Below, one piece after another: positions 1 through 10,860 of a stretch of DNA of 64,000 nt. Under the pieces are notes generated by a model. That model made no database searches, was not told the origin of the DNA, and saw only the letters and a list, made by a program, of their open reading frames with translations. Position numbers and translations under genes: made by a program. The stretch's first letter is position 1, and every line of letters starts with the position of its first letter. Where the stretch lies: assembly GCA_047967505.1 (NCBI GenBank), contig CM106538.1. One strand, written 5' to 3'. Source of the stretch: Dipteris shenzhenensis. Taxonomy: Eukaryota; Polypodiophyta; Polypodiopsida; Gleicheniales.

Positions 1-2359
1 CTCTAATCTCTTGGACCGGTGGTGTTCGGATGGTTTCTCCTCAATGGCTGGAGGTTCTCTGCCATCCAAAAGTTGCTTTACCCACTTCGTGAATGGCCAT
101 TGCCGTTGTGGTTCTATAGGCTCTTCTTCATCTTCTTTGTCTTGAATCCTCCCAAGCACCATTGGGGGAGTTTGGTCTATTGTTGATGGTGGTACTGGAT
201 GGATATCTTGGTCCTGGTCGTCTGGGAAGCAAGCATCCTCCTCCAATTGATGTAGCTGCTCTGAGAAGACCACATCACGACTTACAATTACCTTCTTGGT
301 AACAAGGTTATAGAGACAGTACCCTTCGCCTCTCCTTCGCCTCTTCACTGTAGCCCAAGAAAATACACTTCCGGCTCTTCGGTTCCCATTTGGTTCTATT
401 AGCATCAGGGACATGCACAAAAAAGTCACATCCAAAAACCCTAAAATGTGCAACTGAATGTTTCTTACCAGAAAAGCCTGCAGTGGAGTCATCCCGTTCA
501 CAACCTTCGTGTAGCTACGATTGAGAATGTAAACTACAATGTTACATGCTTCAACCCACATGCTTCAGCCCAGAAAGTCTTTGGCAAATCTTTGCCTTTC
601 ATCATACTCCGGCCCATTTCGTAGATGACGCACATCTTGCATTTTGCTACTCCATTTTGCTGTGATGTATGTGGTGGGGCTTTCTGCCTCTTGATCCTAT
701 GACTTTTGCAGTAACTTTTGAATTCAGTTGACATGAGCTCTCCATCTCTGTTTGATCTCAATTTCTTCACCTTCCTCCCCGATTCTTTCTCGACCATTAC
801 ATGCCATTCTTGAACTTACTAAAAGCCTCGTCTTTAGTCTTCAGGAAGTATATCCATATCCTTCTACTGTAGTCGTCGATCAGTGTCATGAAGTAGTAGG
901 AACCACCCAAAGCTTCCATCTCCATCTTTCCGCAGAGGTCCGTGTGAATGAGCTCTAGAAGAGCCTTTGCCCTATTGGCCTCTTTAGGAAAGGGATGCCG
1001 ATGCTGCTTGCCCATCATGCAAGCTTCACATACATCGGGCAGATCTGAAATTTCTGGTAGGTCTACAATCATTCCACTTTCATGCATCTCCTTCAAAGAA
1101 CTAAGGTTTAGATGACCAAACCTCTCATGCCACAGCTTAGTGTTCTTCACATCCGCTCGAGCACTGAAAGCTCAGAGTTCGTAGATGTTGTTGCGCCATG
1201 TACCTTTACCAACGACCTTCTCTTGAAGATCCAGAATTTGTGCACCATTCTTATCGAAGTGAACTTTGAGGTCCCGATCCGTGATGGCACAAATGGACAA
1301 GTTTCTCTTGATATTTGGCACATAAAGAACATCGGACAATTGTTTTATAACTCCATCTGACTTGAGAGCAATCGTACCTTTTCCTTTTGCTGGACATTTT
1401 GCATCATTGTCGACTACTACCAGGATGTCATTCCCTACCGGCTGTAGAGAGGTATACCAATCCTTCTGACTGGTCATGTGGCACGATGCACCACTGTCAA
1501 TGATCCACGATTCATCCGCAGGTACATGAACTGCCTCCGTGCAAATCTCCTCAATTGCTACGAACAACTCTACTGGTATTGCATGCATGCTATTGCTAGA
1601 CTCTTTCTTTACTCTGTTCTTCTCATCTGAAATCTTCTTTTGGCACTCATTCTTCTTGTGCCCTGCCTTGTTGCAATAGAAGCACTTGATCTTCTTCTTT
1701 CTCTTTTTATCATCAGAAGAAGATGGGTTACCAGAGTCCTTACCCTTACCTTTCTTTGATCTAGTCTAGAAAGCCGAATCTTCTCCAGTCCTCGTCTTTT
1801 GACACATCTCCTCCTCCAGAAGCATTGCACTGAAATCCTCAAAGTTGGGCGGATTTCTATTTTGCATATTCAGTGCCATAACAAGACCGTCATACTTTGG
1901 TGGGAGAATCTGTATGCACCTTCGTGCTAGGTTCTTTCTGGTGATGATGATGCCAATTGTAGTCATCTGATCGTGTAGATTCTTCACCCTAGTGATGAAC
2001 TTCTCTGCCACTTCAGACTCAGACAATTTCTTCTTCGTGAGTTGAGTCTCTAGATTCTGATTTGTGGTCTCATACTGATTTTTCAAGACCATCCATGCCT
2101 CCTCCGCTGTGGTGACATATTGAATTATTGCCATGACAGAATCACTTACACTACAGACAATAGAACACAATGCATCTACATTTCTTGTTGCCCACACGAG
2201 AATCTCATCCGCAGTTGGTACTATCTGTTGTCCTACATTGGCTAGATTTGGTCTCGCAACCGGCCTCACGTCCATCCCAGTAGCAGTATCCCAAAGCTTG
2301 TATGCGCTTAGGATGGTCGTCATCTTGAACTTCCAGAGTGGATAATTAGAGCCGCCCAA
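1..2359 (-). pseudogene. Ty1/copia gag-protease-integrase, broken, cut by window edge
   Basis: This is the 5' half of a copia polyprotein read leftwards. Gag comes first (about 2359-1766), with the UBN2-type capsid region of copia Gag. A CCHC zinc knuckle (CFYCNKAGHKKNEC, near 1660-1700) follows, then the protease motif DSGASCHM (near 1480), the pre-integrase HERFGHLN region (near 1130) and part of the integrase core (HTDLCG, near 930, and SQQNGVAK, near 650). The polyprotein is interrupted by a stop after gag and by breaks near 1600, 1160 and 797, so it is not functional as it stands. RT and RNase H would lie beyond position 1. The layout resembles Tnt1-like copia elements. The start at 2359 is the first usable position, and the true initiator may be lost. 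Domain identity is clear; lineage placement is uncertain. Confidence 0.9.
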
Positions 2360-2464
2360 CTTTCCGCTTTCGCTGAACAGTGGGTTTCACATTCTTACGG
2401 GCTGGGCCATCTCTCACAATCTGCTCACAAACAGAAACACACTACCAAATCTTCTTGCTAGAGT

Positions 2465-2480
2465 CCAAGCTTTGATACCA
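2465..2480 (-). other. primer-binding site of the first copia element
   Basis: On the minus strand this reads TGGTATCAAAGCTTGG, directly inside the LTR end. It resembles the initiator-methionine tRNA complement used by plant copia elements (TGGTATCAGAGC), with one or two changes. Confidence 0.75.
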
Positions 2481-3208
2481 TGTAAGAAAATAATACATTT
2501 GTGCTTAACAGATAACAGGATCTTGTACACAAGAGAGAAAACCAGATAGTACAGAGAATCAAAAAATTTGATTACTGTAGAACTGATACAATAGATGGCA
2601 TTGCCTCCCAACCGTGCGCTCCTGTGAAAGAAGCTTCGATGGCAAGCTGGAAACAGCAGAAGACAGAGGCTAGATGCTAAGGAATCAGGGTTGCTGTAGC
2701 CAGTGATGAAATGGGCTTCACGGGCTTGCTCTTATATAGCCACCAGTCGTAGTCACTTAGGCCCAATATGGTGGCCGACCCAGTCTGCCCAAAATGGTTG
2801 ACTAGGGGTCGGTCCCAAAATAGGCCACCGACCACACGATAGAACTGGTGCGCAAAATAGAGCAACTAACCTATGGTTCTTGTTCGGCCCACAGCCATCC
2901 AGGATTGTCTGGGACTCCAAACAGGCCCCGCAACCCAAAGTGGGCTGCCCGAGAAAAGCTCCGTCTACCCTCAATGCGGTCAGTCATGGGATGCCTTCCC
3001 GCACTTGCATGTAGCCTAATTAGCAGTGTACCAACTCTATCTGAAGCCATCCAGCCATCAAGCCACACATGGCCCCCATCTAGTGTCCAAACTAGGACCT
3101 ATCGGATAACCGAGCTACTCAAATGCCTTCTCCTCATATGGGGGGCTTACAAGTAGAGTTAGCTGGTTCCTGTGTAGTTACATGAGAGTGGAGCATTGAT
3201 ATCTAACA
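2481..3208 (-). repeat. 5' LTR of the first copia element (728 bp)
   Basis: On the minus strand the repeat starts TGTTAGATATC and ends TTTTCTTACA immediately before the primer-binding site. The solo LTR at 48091-48633 has the same start (TGTTAGA), the same end and a shared internal block (CCCCCATATGAGGAGAAG). That supports both boundaries and the family. A TATA-like motif (GCTATATAAGAG, minus strand) lies near 2735. A 17-18 bp direct repeat (ACATGAGAGTGGAGCAT) straddles the outer edge. Confidence 0.8.
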
Positions 3209-3227
3209 TGAGAGTGGAGCATGTTTA

Positions 3228-3586
3228 TGTGAAGAGAGTGGGAGAGAAGTAAGGAGTCTCACTTGTAGCTTTCTCACATACACAATGGGGGAATACACAC
3301 AAAGGTGGAGGCTGAAAACAGTTTTTCTCTTCTTAGTTGTGAAAGCCAAAAGAACTCTCTCTTAGTACAAAAGGAATACATGAACCCTATATGTGGGTCT
3401 CAAACCAAACTCAGCTAACCTAGGTGGCATACTAACTAAGCCACTAACTAGAGTACATAAAGATAGCTGTCATCAATCTATTATTCATCTGGCATTGTAC
3501 CAACCACATCTGAAGCTAACAAGTCGGTGACATAAATGCACAATGGTCACCCTGGCATATTACGAATGGAGCTCAATATCTCAACA
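3228..3586 (-). repeat. 3' LTR of a truncated copia element (family 1, 359 bp)
   Basis: The minus-strand LTR runs from a TGTTGAGATAT-like start to TCTTCACA. It matches the LTRs at 16902-17253, 37627-37978 and 56857-57208. A polypurine tract (GAGCTCGAGGGGGAG, minus strand) abuts it at 3587-3601, which identifies it as the 3' LTR of the element to its right. Confidence 0.85.
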
Positions 3587-3612
3587 CTCCCCCTCGAGCT
3601 CAATCCCAATTC

Positions 3613-5935
3613 CTACACAATAAAACCTACTAGAACCTTCTCCCACACATAGTGATAATGCACCTCAATGTGCTTTGTTCTAGCATGATAGACTGGGTTA
3701 TTTGCCAAGTGTATGCCAAGTGTATACTTACTACTCATGTTGTCACAATAAATGACAACTGGCCCATTTGTAGACTGATGCATATCATAAAGTAGCTGAC
3801 ACAACCAAGCTACCTCACATGCAGCCATTGCTGCACCCTTGTACTCAACCTCTGTGCTCGACAAGGCAACTATAGGATGTTTCTTACTGCTCCAAGTGAC
3901 TGTAGCACTCTCAAAAGAGAACACATTTCCACTGGTAGATCGTCTATGAGAAATACTACCAGCCCAATCAGCATCAGTATATCCATGCAACTGTATCTGA
4001 ACTCCAGTCTCATAAGATAGTCCATACTGCAATGTGGACTTCACATACCTCAGTATGTGTCTAGCCACATCCAAATGCGGTTTCCTTGGAGCTTGCATAA
4101 ACTGACTTACCAACCCAATAGCATAGCTCAAATTTGGCTTGGTAATAGTCATATAAATCAAACTTGTTACTATGTGTCTGTACATAGTAGGGTCTTCTAG
4201 AAGCTCACCTGCATCTATGCTCAACTTCACATTCTGCTCCAAAGGAACTGAAATAGGCTTATAGCATGTCCAATCCATACTACCTCTGCAAGAGCCATAT
4301 CCCACTTGTGGATCTAATCACCTCAATGCCCAAGAAATAATGCAACTCTCCCAAATCCTTCATCTCAAACTTCTGCTTCAATAGCATTTTCACATGAAGG
4401 ATATCTTCATCACTATCACTTGTGATGATCAAATCATCAACATAAATGACAAGCAATATAATGCCTTTCTTTGTTTTTCTCACATAAAGTGAGAAATCTG
4501 CCTTGGAAATCTGAAAGCCTATAGTGACAAGATACTATCCTATCTTCTAAGACCATGCTCTAGGTGCTTGCTTCAAGCCATACAAGGCTTTCTTCAACTT
4601 GCAAGCAAACTCAGGATGAACATCATGCACATAACCTGGTGGCTCCTCCATATAGACCTCTTCTTGCAAATCACCATGTAAGAAAGCATTCTTTAAATCC
4701 ATTTGATGTAAAGACCATCCCTTTGATGCAGCCATAGCAATGACTGCTCTTATGGTTGCCATCCTTGCAACCGGACTGAATGTTTCTTCATAATCAATGC
4801 CATATGTCTATACATACCCCTTAACAACTAATCTTGCCTTGTATATGTTCACATAACCATCTGCATTGTGCTTTACCTTATAAACCCACTTGCAGCCAAT
4901 TGCATTCTTGTCTTTAGGCAAAGGCACCAATTCCCATGTAGCATTCGCTTCCAAGGCATCCATTTCTTCATCCATGGCTTTCTCCCATTTTTCTTTTCCC
5001 ATGACTTACTCAAAAGAAGTGGGGCGGGTTCATGTATCACTTTGACCATATAGGCATAGTGAATGGCTATAAATCCATCATATTTTAGCCTATCCACAGG
5101 ATACTTAACTCTGGTAGACCTGCACAAAATAGGCTCACTATCAGGTGCTCTTAAAACATCCCTTATTTTGCTTACTCCAAGTGTAGCAATAGAAGGAATA
5201 CCCAACTCATTGTTTTGAGTCACTAGATTCACCATCCACATAAGAGTGACCTGCATTCACATCAACCATGGGCTGATCTACTTCCTCTTTTCCTTTCCAT
5301 GATACTTGCATACCACTATCTACATTGCTTTGAGGAGATCCTCCTGATTTGAATCTGCCTCTATCCATGGTCAAGTATGTGAACCACTACTAGAGGACAC
5401 TACAGATCCACTAATGTTTTGTGATTGCTACTGTGAATTCTGTGTAGCATTATCATTTTATGCATCTACATCATCAATCACATTTACTGGTTTACAACAG
5501 CTGCTCATCTCATAAAAAACAACATCTCTACTCACTGTAAACTTACAAGTAGAAGGGTTATAGCATCTATACCCTTTCTGCTATAGAGGATAACCAATAA
5601 AGATGCACTTATCAGACTTTGGATCCAACATGGATGTCAACTCATTTGGCACATGAACATAGGCCATGCAACCAAAAACTTTCAAATGAGACTAGTATAC
5701 CTCTCCTTTGGTGTCATGCCATGTATTGCTATAGTGGGAGTCCTGTTCATTTTGTAGATTGATGTAGCAACTGCTTCAGCCCAATAATAATCTGGTAGGT
5801 CTTTTTCATTGAGCATGGCACGAGATACCTCTCCAATATGCCTGTTTTTCCTTTCTGCAAGTCCATTTTGATGTGGGGTATGACTACATGAATATTAAGC
5901 ATCGGCTCTATCAATTTGTTCATAGCTACTTTGAG
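3613..5935 (-). pseudogene. copia family 1 integrase C-terminus, RT and RNase H, decayed
   Basis: This is the 3' half of a copia pol read leftwards. Recognisable pieces, from right to left, are a frameshifted integrase end (near 5750-5930), the RT N-terminal block ending [12 protein letters not shown] (near 4860-4900), the RT block [11 protein letters not shown] (near 4690), the catalytic YVDDLIIT (near 4440) and RNase H (TDADWAG near 3980, STEVEY near 3850). It is broken into about six frames by stops and small indels. A roughly 22-bp deletion relative to the intact copy (40566-46051) sits near 4265-4275. The 5' end is missing: recognisable pol stops near 5940 and no leader, gag or 5' LTR follows. 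Confidence 0.88.
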
Positions 5936-5944
5936 CCCGTTGCT

Positions 5945-6980
5945 ATTGAGGGGAGTAGCAGAGATTACTACCACTACTAGACAACTACCCATCTACAATG
6001 TCCATAATGGCTTGTGTGGCTTTCTACACTTGCAGTTGCTTCCATACGATCGCTCCTCCACCAATGACAGTGCTACAAAACTCATAGGCTAGCAAGTTCC
6101 TGAAGACAGAGGCAGTGATGAGAACGCTCCTCTACTGCAACTCTGCAACCGGCTGCTCCACCGCATCTACTATCAACAACTGATGATCCAAGCCTCCAAT
6201 CGATGAGCCTTGCCTTGGACGAGGTGTTCCACGGATAGAGAAAAGCTGACCGTGAGCCATCATCCTCCTTCGTCATCGCACAACATCTCCGTCATCATCG
6301 TCGCACCGCATCTCCGTCATCATCGTCGCATCTCTGCAACCTCAAAGTTTTCCTTCTCCAAGGTCTCACCACAAAATGCCACGTGGCAGATAAGGTGGTA
6401 AATTTTAACTGTGGTTAAGTTAACTGTTCAGGTCAGTTGAACCTTGGTACACTTTAAGTAACTATGGGTGAACTAAACTGGGGTAATTGGTCACCACAAT
6501 GCCACCCAAGCACAGTCCCTTTGTAAGCATAGTTTGAATTCTACATGTGAATCCCTGTGCCACATCATCAAGACCCCCTCTTCTTCATAGAATCATCGAC
6601 AAGTCGTAACTTCCAATCCAAGAAGAATTTGGACATGCTCCAAAATAGAAAAGTGATCATCTTTTCGGGCTCTACGCGCCTGTTAAGTCATAATCATTGT
6701 ATGCAATTAGAAACTACCAATATTGAAAGAAATCAATTGGTAAGACCTTTGCAACAAATGACAAATCAAGGCATGAATGCACACATCGTTGTCATAAGCA
6801 TTCCAAAAGCACAAGTGCATGAGATGACCATAGCACGAAGCATGGCATCCACACATAAAGCATTAAGGCACATGAAAGAACAAAGCATCATGCATCAAGC
6901 TACATCGAGTAAAGATGTGAATGCCATCGACAACATGTATTGAGAAGAAACATCCTTGCCACCTTCAGCCCACACGTTTG
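5945..6980. other. unassigned stretch between two retroelement remnants
   Basis: No gene is supported here. A short tandem repeat based on CATCTCCGTCATCATCGTCG occupies about 6280-6335. An open stretch at 6557-6943 on the plus strand (128 residues) has no motif I recognise. Position and orientation suggest internal sequence of the element whose LTR-like end follows at 7157. Confidence 0.4.
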
Positions 6981-7165
6981 TAAATCAAACCTGACCACCT
7001 AAGAGTAGCTATGAAAGCACCCAGGGGAGGTATTGACATGTAAAAACCACACTTGATCACCTTAAGTAGCAATGCAAGCACTAAGGGGAGGTGATGGAAT
7101 GTAACTCACATCTGACCACCTTGTAGTAGCCAAAGGATCATGGCACCAAGGGGAGGTGTTGAGAG
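6981..7165 (+). repeat. three tandem ~60-64 bp units each ending in a polypurine tract
   Basis: Units start at about 6981, 7041 and 7102. Each contains a GACCACCT or GATCACCT block, then AGTAGC, then a purine run (CAGGGGAGGT, TAAGGGGAGGT, CAAGGGGAGGT) followed by TATTGACATG-like sequence. The third copy directly precedes the TGTTGAGAG start of the LTR-like repeat, so the unit looks like a triplicated polypurine-tract region. Confidence 0.7.
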
Positions 7166-7422
7166 TTGTGGTGCCATGAGCACATAATTAGAGGCTAAGG
7201 TATGGTATGGGAAAGAATTAAAGTAGCCACCCTAGGATGTGGACTACATGATGTGGAGATGTGGATTGATGATATCCACAAGGAGAGATGTGGATGAGAG
7301 GATCCCACATGGTTTGACTATTCTAAAGGCTCTCTCTATATAAGAAGCCTATCATGTATTGTTGAACACACACATTGCAAGAGATATAGATAATTTGCTA
7401 TCTCCCTCTCATGTCTTATTCA
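7157..7422 (+). repeat. probable LTR (plus orientation), no partner seen
   Basis: It starts TGTTGAGAGTTGTGG just after a polypurine tract, has a TATA-like CTCTATATAAGAAG near 7331-7345, and can end in CA at 7422. This is the layout of a 3' LTR. No second copy is present in the window, so the 3' boundary is a guess. Confidence 0.5.
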
Positions 7423-7429
7423 GTATGCT

Positions 7430-9226
7430 TTGAGCCTCCTTAGATTTTCTGCTAATCTTGTGTCCATTAGGCTAGTATGATCCACACTTTGACATAGGAA
7501 ATGGTTTCCTTGCCTGTTTTCCAAATTAAGAGGCTTCACATACTTTTGCATTATTGCAACCTTGAACTTAGGCAATCTTGCAATAATATTTTGGGCTTGC
7601 ATTAATTTAAGTCGATGTACATTGACATGACCAATGCGTTTATGCCAGATATCAATATTTGCAACTACACCAGTCCGATGTGCAAACATTGCTGCACTCA
7701 ATTCAGGCATGTCCACATCCAACGTAAATAGCCTGCCATTCTTCTTCCCTTTTGCTATGAAGCGATCTTTATTTTTCATATCCTTAACAAAGCATCGATG
7801 AGGATTAAATATGACCTGCAAGCCCTCTTCAACCATTTGACCAATAGAAACTAGGTTTTTGGTGATATTCGGGACATGAAATACATCAGACATGCATTTC
7901 TTTTTCCCATCCTGCATAGACAAAGGAATTTTTCCAATGTGCACAATAGGATGTGAAGTATCATCACCAGCCTCCACAAATCCTAGTCTTTCCATTTTCC
8001 TTGCATCTTGCATCCATTCTGCATGACCTGTCATGTGGTTTGACGCACCTGAGTCAACATACCACACATCATTGCTTTGTTCTTCACTTGTCACAGAATT
8101 GGTCATGTGCTGCACCATAAACAAATGCTCATTTATGTCATCACCGTGTCTACTAGAGGATGCATAATTGCCTTGCTGCAATTTTCCAGTCATGATGTCA
8201 TTCTGCTTTTTATAGCAGTCTTTAACCATATGACCCATTTTACCATAGTGGTAGCATTCAACATTCCTGTTTGCATTTTGGCCTCTCTGCCATCCGCCAC
8301 GACCTCTTTGGTTCACCCTGCCTCTAAGGTTACCATGACCTCCTCCATAGGACTGATTTTCTAGAATTTGCTGCATATTTTGATTTCTGCCATGGCCTCT
8401 AGATCGGCTTGCTCTACCTCTGCCTCTACCTTTTCCAGCATTTGAGTAGAAGACACTTTCTTTTGAAGTTCCTCCTAAAGAAGATGCACCACCATTTCTC
8501 TGCTCTTCAGAAATTAGAAGAGCAATCAACTCCCCAAAATCAAGAAATTTTTCACGGACGGCAATGGATAAGCAATCCATACTGCCTCTGCAAGAGCCAT
8601 ATCCCACTTGTGGATCTAATCGCCTAAATACCCAAAAGTAATGCGACTCTCCCAAATCCTTGATCTCAAGCTTCTCCTTCAATAGCATTTTCACATGAAG
8701 GATATCTTCATCACTATCACCTGTGATGATCAAATCATCAACATAAATAACAAGTAGCATAATGCTTTTCTCTATTTTTCTCACATAAAGTGAGAATTCT
8801 GCCTTGGAAATCTAAAAGCCAATAGTGACAAGATACTGTCCTATCTTGTCAGACCATGCTCTGGGTGCTTGCTTCAACCCATACAAGGCTTTCTTCAACC
8901 TGTAAACAAACTCAAGATGAACAACATGAACATAACCTGGTGGCTGCTCCATATAGACCTCTTCTTGCAAATCACCATGCAAGAAAGCATTCTTTACATC
9001 CATCTGATGTAAAGACCATCACTTTGATGCAGCCATAGAAATGACTACTCTTACAGTTGCCATCCTTGCAACTGGACTAAATGTTTCTTCATAATCAATG
9101 CCATATGTCTGTGCCTACCCCTTGAGAACTAATCTTGCCTTGTATCTATTCACAAAATCATTTGCATTGTGCTTCACATTATAAACCCAATTGCAGCCAA
9201 TTGCATTCTTGTCTTTAGGCAAAGGC
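7430..9226 (-). pseudogene. permuted copia family 1 remnant: RT fused upstream of gag-protease-integrase
   Basis: Read leftwards, the segment begins inside the RT (KWVYKV block near 9180). It passes [11 protein letters not shown] (near 9000) and YVDDLIIT (near 8730), and at about 8573 switches abruptly into gag (IAVREKFLDF). Gag is followed by an arginine/glycine-rich stretch, a zinc knuckle (CYHYGKMGHMVKDC, one Cys replaced by Tyr), protease (VDSGASNHM near 8050) and a decayed integrase start near 7520. A 454-residue frame (8784-7420) runs through the junction. The normal order is gag-PR-IN-RT, so this is a recombination or deletion product of two copies. Its RT part shares the local sequence of the copy at 3613-5935. 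It is truncated on the right at about 9226 and the left edge is ragged. Confidence 0.85.
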
Positions 9227-9229
9227 TTC

Positions 9230-9570
9230 CCCTTCGTCTCTCCCTCCTCCATGCCTACCCCTCTTGCCCTCCCCCTCCCTCCCTGCTACCCTCTCATTCC
9301 CTCCCTCCTCCATGCCTGCTCCTCCTCCCCTCCCTCTCCCACCTCCTCCATAGCTGCTCCTCCTCCCCCCTCCCTCTTGCTCCTCCCTCCTCCCTCCCTC
9401 CTCCTCCACGCCTACTCCTCCTCACCCTCCACACCTGTTGGTCCACCCCCCTTCTCTCCTCTTCAACTACTGGTCCTCCCTCCCCCGTCCCTCCTCCTCC
9501 TCACCCTCCGTCTTCCTGCGTGCTACTCCTTCAAGCCTGCTTCTCCACACCTTCTCCTTCTCTACACTCC
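9230..9570 (+). repeat. pyrimidine-rich low-complexity tract
   Basis: About 340 bp of C/T-rich sequence built from irregular CTCCTCC, TCCATGCCT and TGCTCCTCC repeats. It is open in several frames only because it is low in complexity. It begins exactly where the RT remnant ends. Confidence 0.8.
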
Positions 9571-9577
9571 TTTACTC

Positions 9578-10588
9578 ATGGCACCATTTGAGGACATCTC
9601 CAACAAGTACCGGGTTCACTTAGAGTTGGAGGTTGAATATGCAAGCACACATAGTCTGGGATTGAGGGGAGCTCCCAAAATCCATAGTCTTCATTCACAA
9701 GGAAAGAAGCATCTCGACCTTTGGGTAGAAGGATCATTGTATCCTTTAGATCTTGCCAACCAAAAGAGCCCTCCTTTCCATACAATGCATAAGCTAGTTT
9801 GGTTTGTTAGAAATGGGCATGCAGGGTTTCTTGGTTATTGCAATCGGTTAAACAATGCTCAATCAATGGCTATGCAAGCAAGCGAGATGCGCAGAGCCCA
9901 AGCAGAGATGGTAGCACATTTAGGAAATAGCACCATTGTTGCAATGCATAACTCTATGCAGGATCTTCAAAGGAAGAACCGGGATCTTCAAAGGAAGAAC
10001 CAGGATCTTCATGCTAAAGCTAAAGCATTGGACTCTTGAGCGACATAAATTAGAAGAGTCACTCTATAAGCTAGTTGAGTCCAAAAAAGGCTTGGAAAGA
10101 TCTATATACAATCAAGTTCGAGGAGCCATAGAGAAGGAATGAGAGAAGGCAGAAGAACGAGCACAAAAGATGAAATAAACACCTTTGGGATTGAAGGAGA
10201 GGAAAATAAGGTAGTTACATAACATGGATGCATTGGCACCCACTGGTGGTGCTAGAAAGAGGAGAGTCTAGGCTACAAGGTTGGTTATCAAATGTTCCAA
10301 TGAAATTTGACTCTTTTGTGCTACACTATTTGTGACTAAGTTTTTCTTGTCTTCTTCTTTAGGAATTTCATGAAAGATGTGATGGGAAGAACAAACGAGG
10401 ATGATATTGATTGTTCATATGATCTAGCTAGTTTATTGAAGTCAAGCAATGTAATTGGGATACTAAGTGACCCAAGACACAAGCACCTACATGTGCAAGT
10501 TGCTGAAGAGGTGATGAAGGACTTCAAGGATATTGTGGATGCAAAGGACATGCTTGCAGCTTGTGATACTACCGAGTGTAAGTTGTGA
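9578..10588 (+). pseudogene. unrecognised gene remnant with coiled coil and one intron
   Basis: An ATG at 9578 opens a frame of about 153 residues that looks like real protein rather than repeat. It contains a YPLDLANQKSPPFHTMHKLV segment and then a heptad-rich region with a duplicated DLQRKNRDLQRKN block, predicting a coiled coil. The coiled coil continues in another frame (LERHKLEESLYKLVESKKG, near 10040-10140), so there is a frameshift near 10035. Stops follow near 10139 and 10176. A likely intron (about 10280-10362, GT...TTCTTTAG) leads to a final open exon of about 75 residues ending at 10588. No domain is recognised. Neighbours are retroelements, so it may be part of a mobile element or a captured gene fragment. 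Confidence 0.5.
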
Positions 10589-10653
10589 AGCTTACGCATC
10601 TGTTTTTAAAATTTTCAAGTCTACTATATTGGAAAAGTATAAGAAGTCTACAG

Positions 10654-10844
10654 TGTCCCTACCCACACCCTGGTGTGGGGGTTAAAGGTCACTGTGCCTT
10701 AACCCCGGTTATGTACAATACTCAAACACATATATAAATGAATGAAAAAGAAGATTAGGGTGGTTCTACACCCACCAAAACTTATGTGGCTCTCTGTCTC
10801 TCTCTCTCCTTCTTTTGTTCTTGCTTCCGTTGAGAGCACTCTCA
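10654..10844 (+). repeat. candidate 5' LTR of copia family 2
   Basis: A TGTCCCTACCC...CTCTCA segment lies directly 5' of a primer-binding site and has a TATA-like ACATATATAAATG near 10725-10738. No 3' LTR survives, so the start is uncertain and only the right end is well placed. A CCCACACC/TGGTGTGGG palindrome lies near its start. Confidence 0.5.
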
Positions 10845-10846
10845 AC

Positions 10847-10860
10847 TGGTATCAGAGCCC
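10847..10860 (+). other. primer-binding site of copia family 2
   Basis: TGGTATCAGAGCCC is the complement of the 3' end of plant initiator-Met tRNA and lies 2 bp after the presumed LTR end. Confidence 0.8.

Noticed and set aside
6981-7165. CRISPR-like array from three regular units
   Set aside because: Units are fully repeated without distinct spacers, in a plant nuclear context and next to an LTR.
9191-9577. Open frame through the C/T-rich tract, in phase with the gene-like frame at 9578
   Set aside because: Composition is simple pyrimidine repeat, open in several frames at once; the protein-like sequence starts only near 9578.
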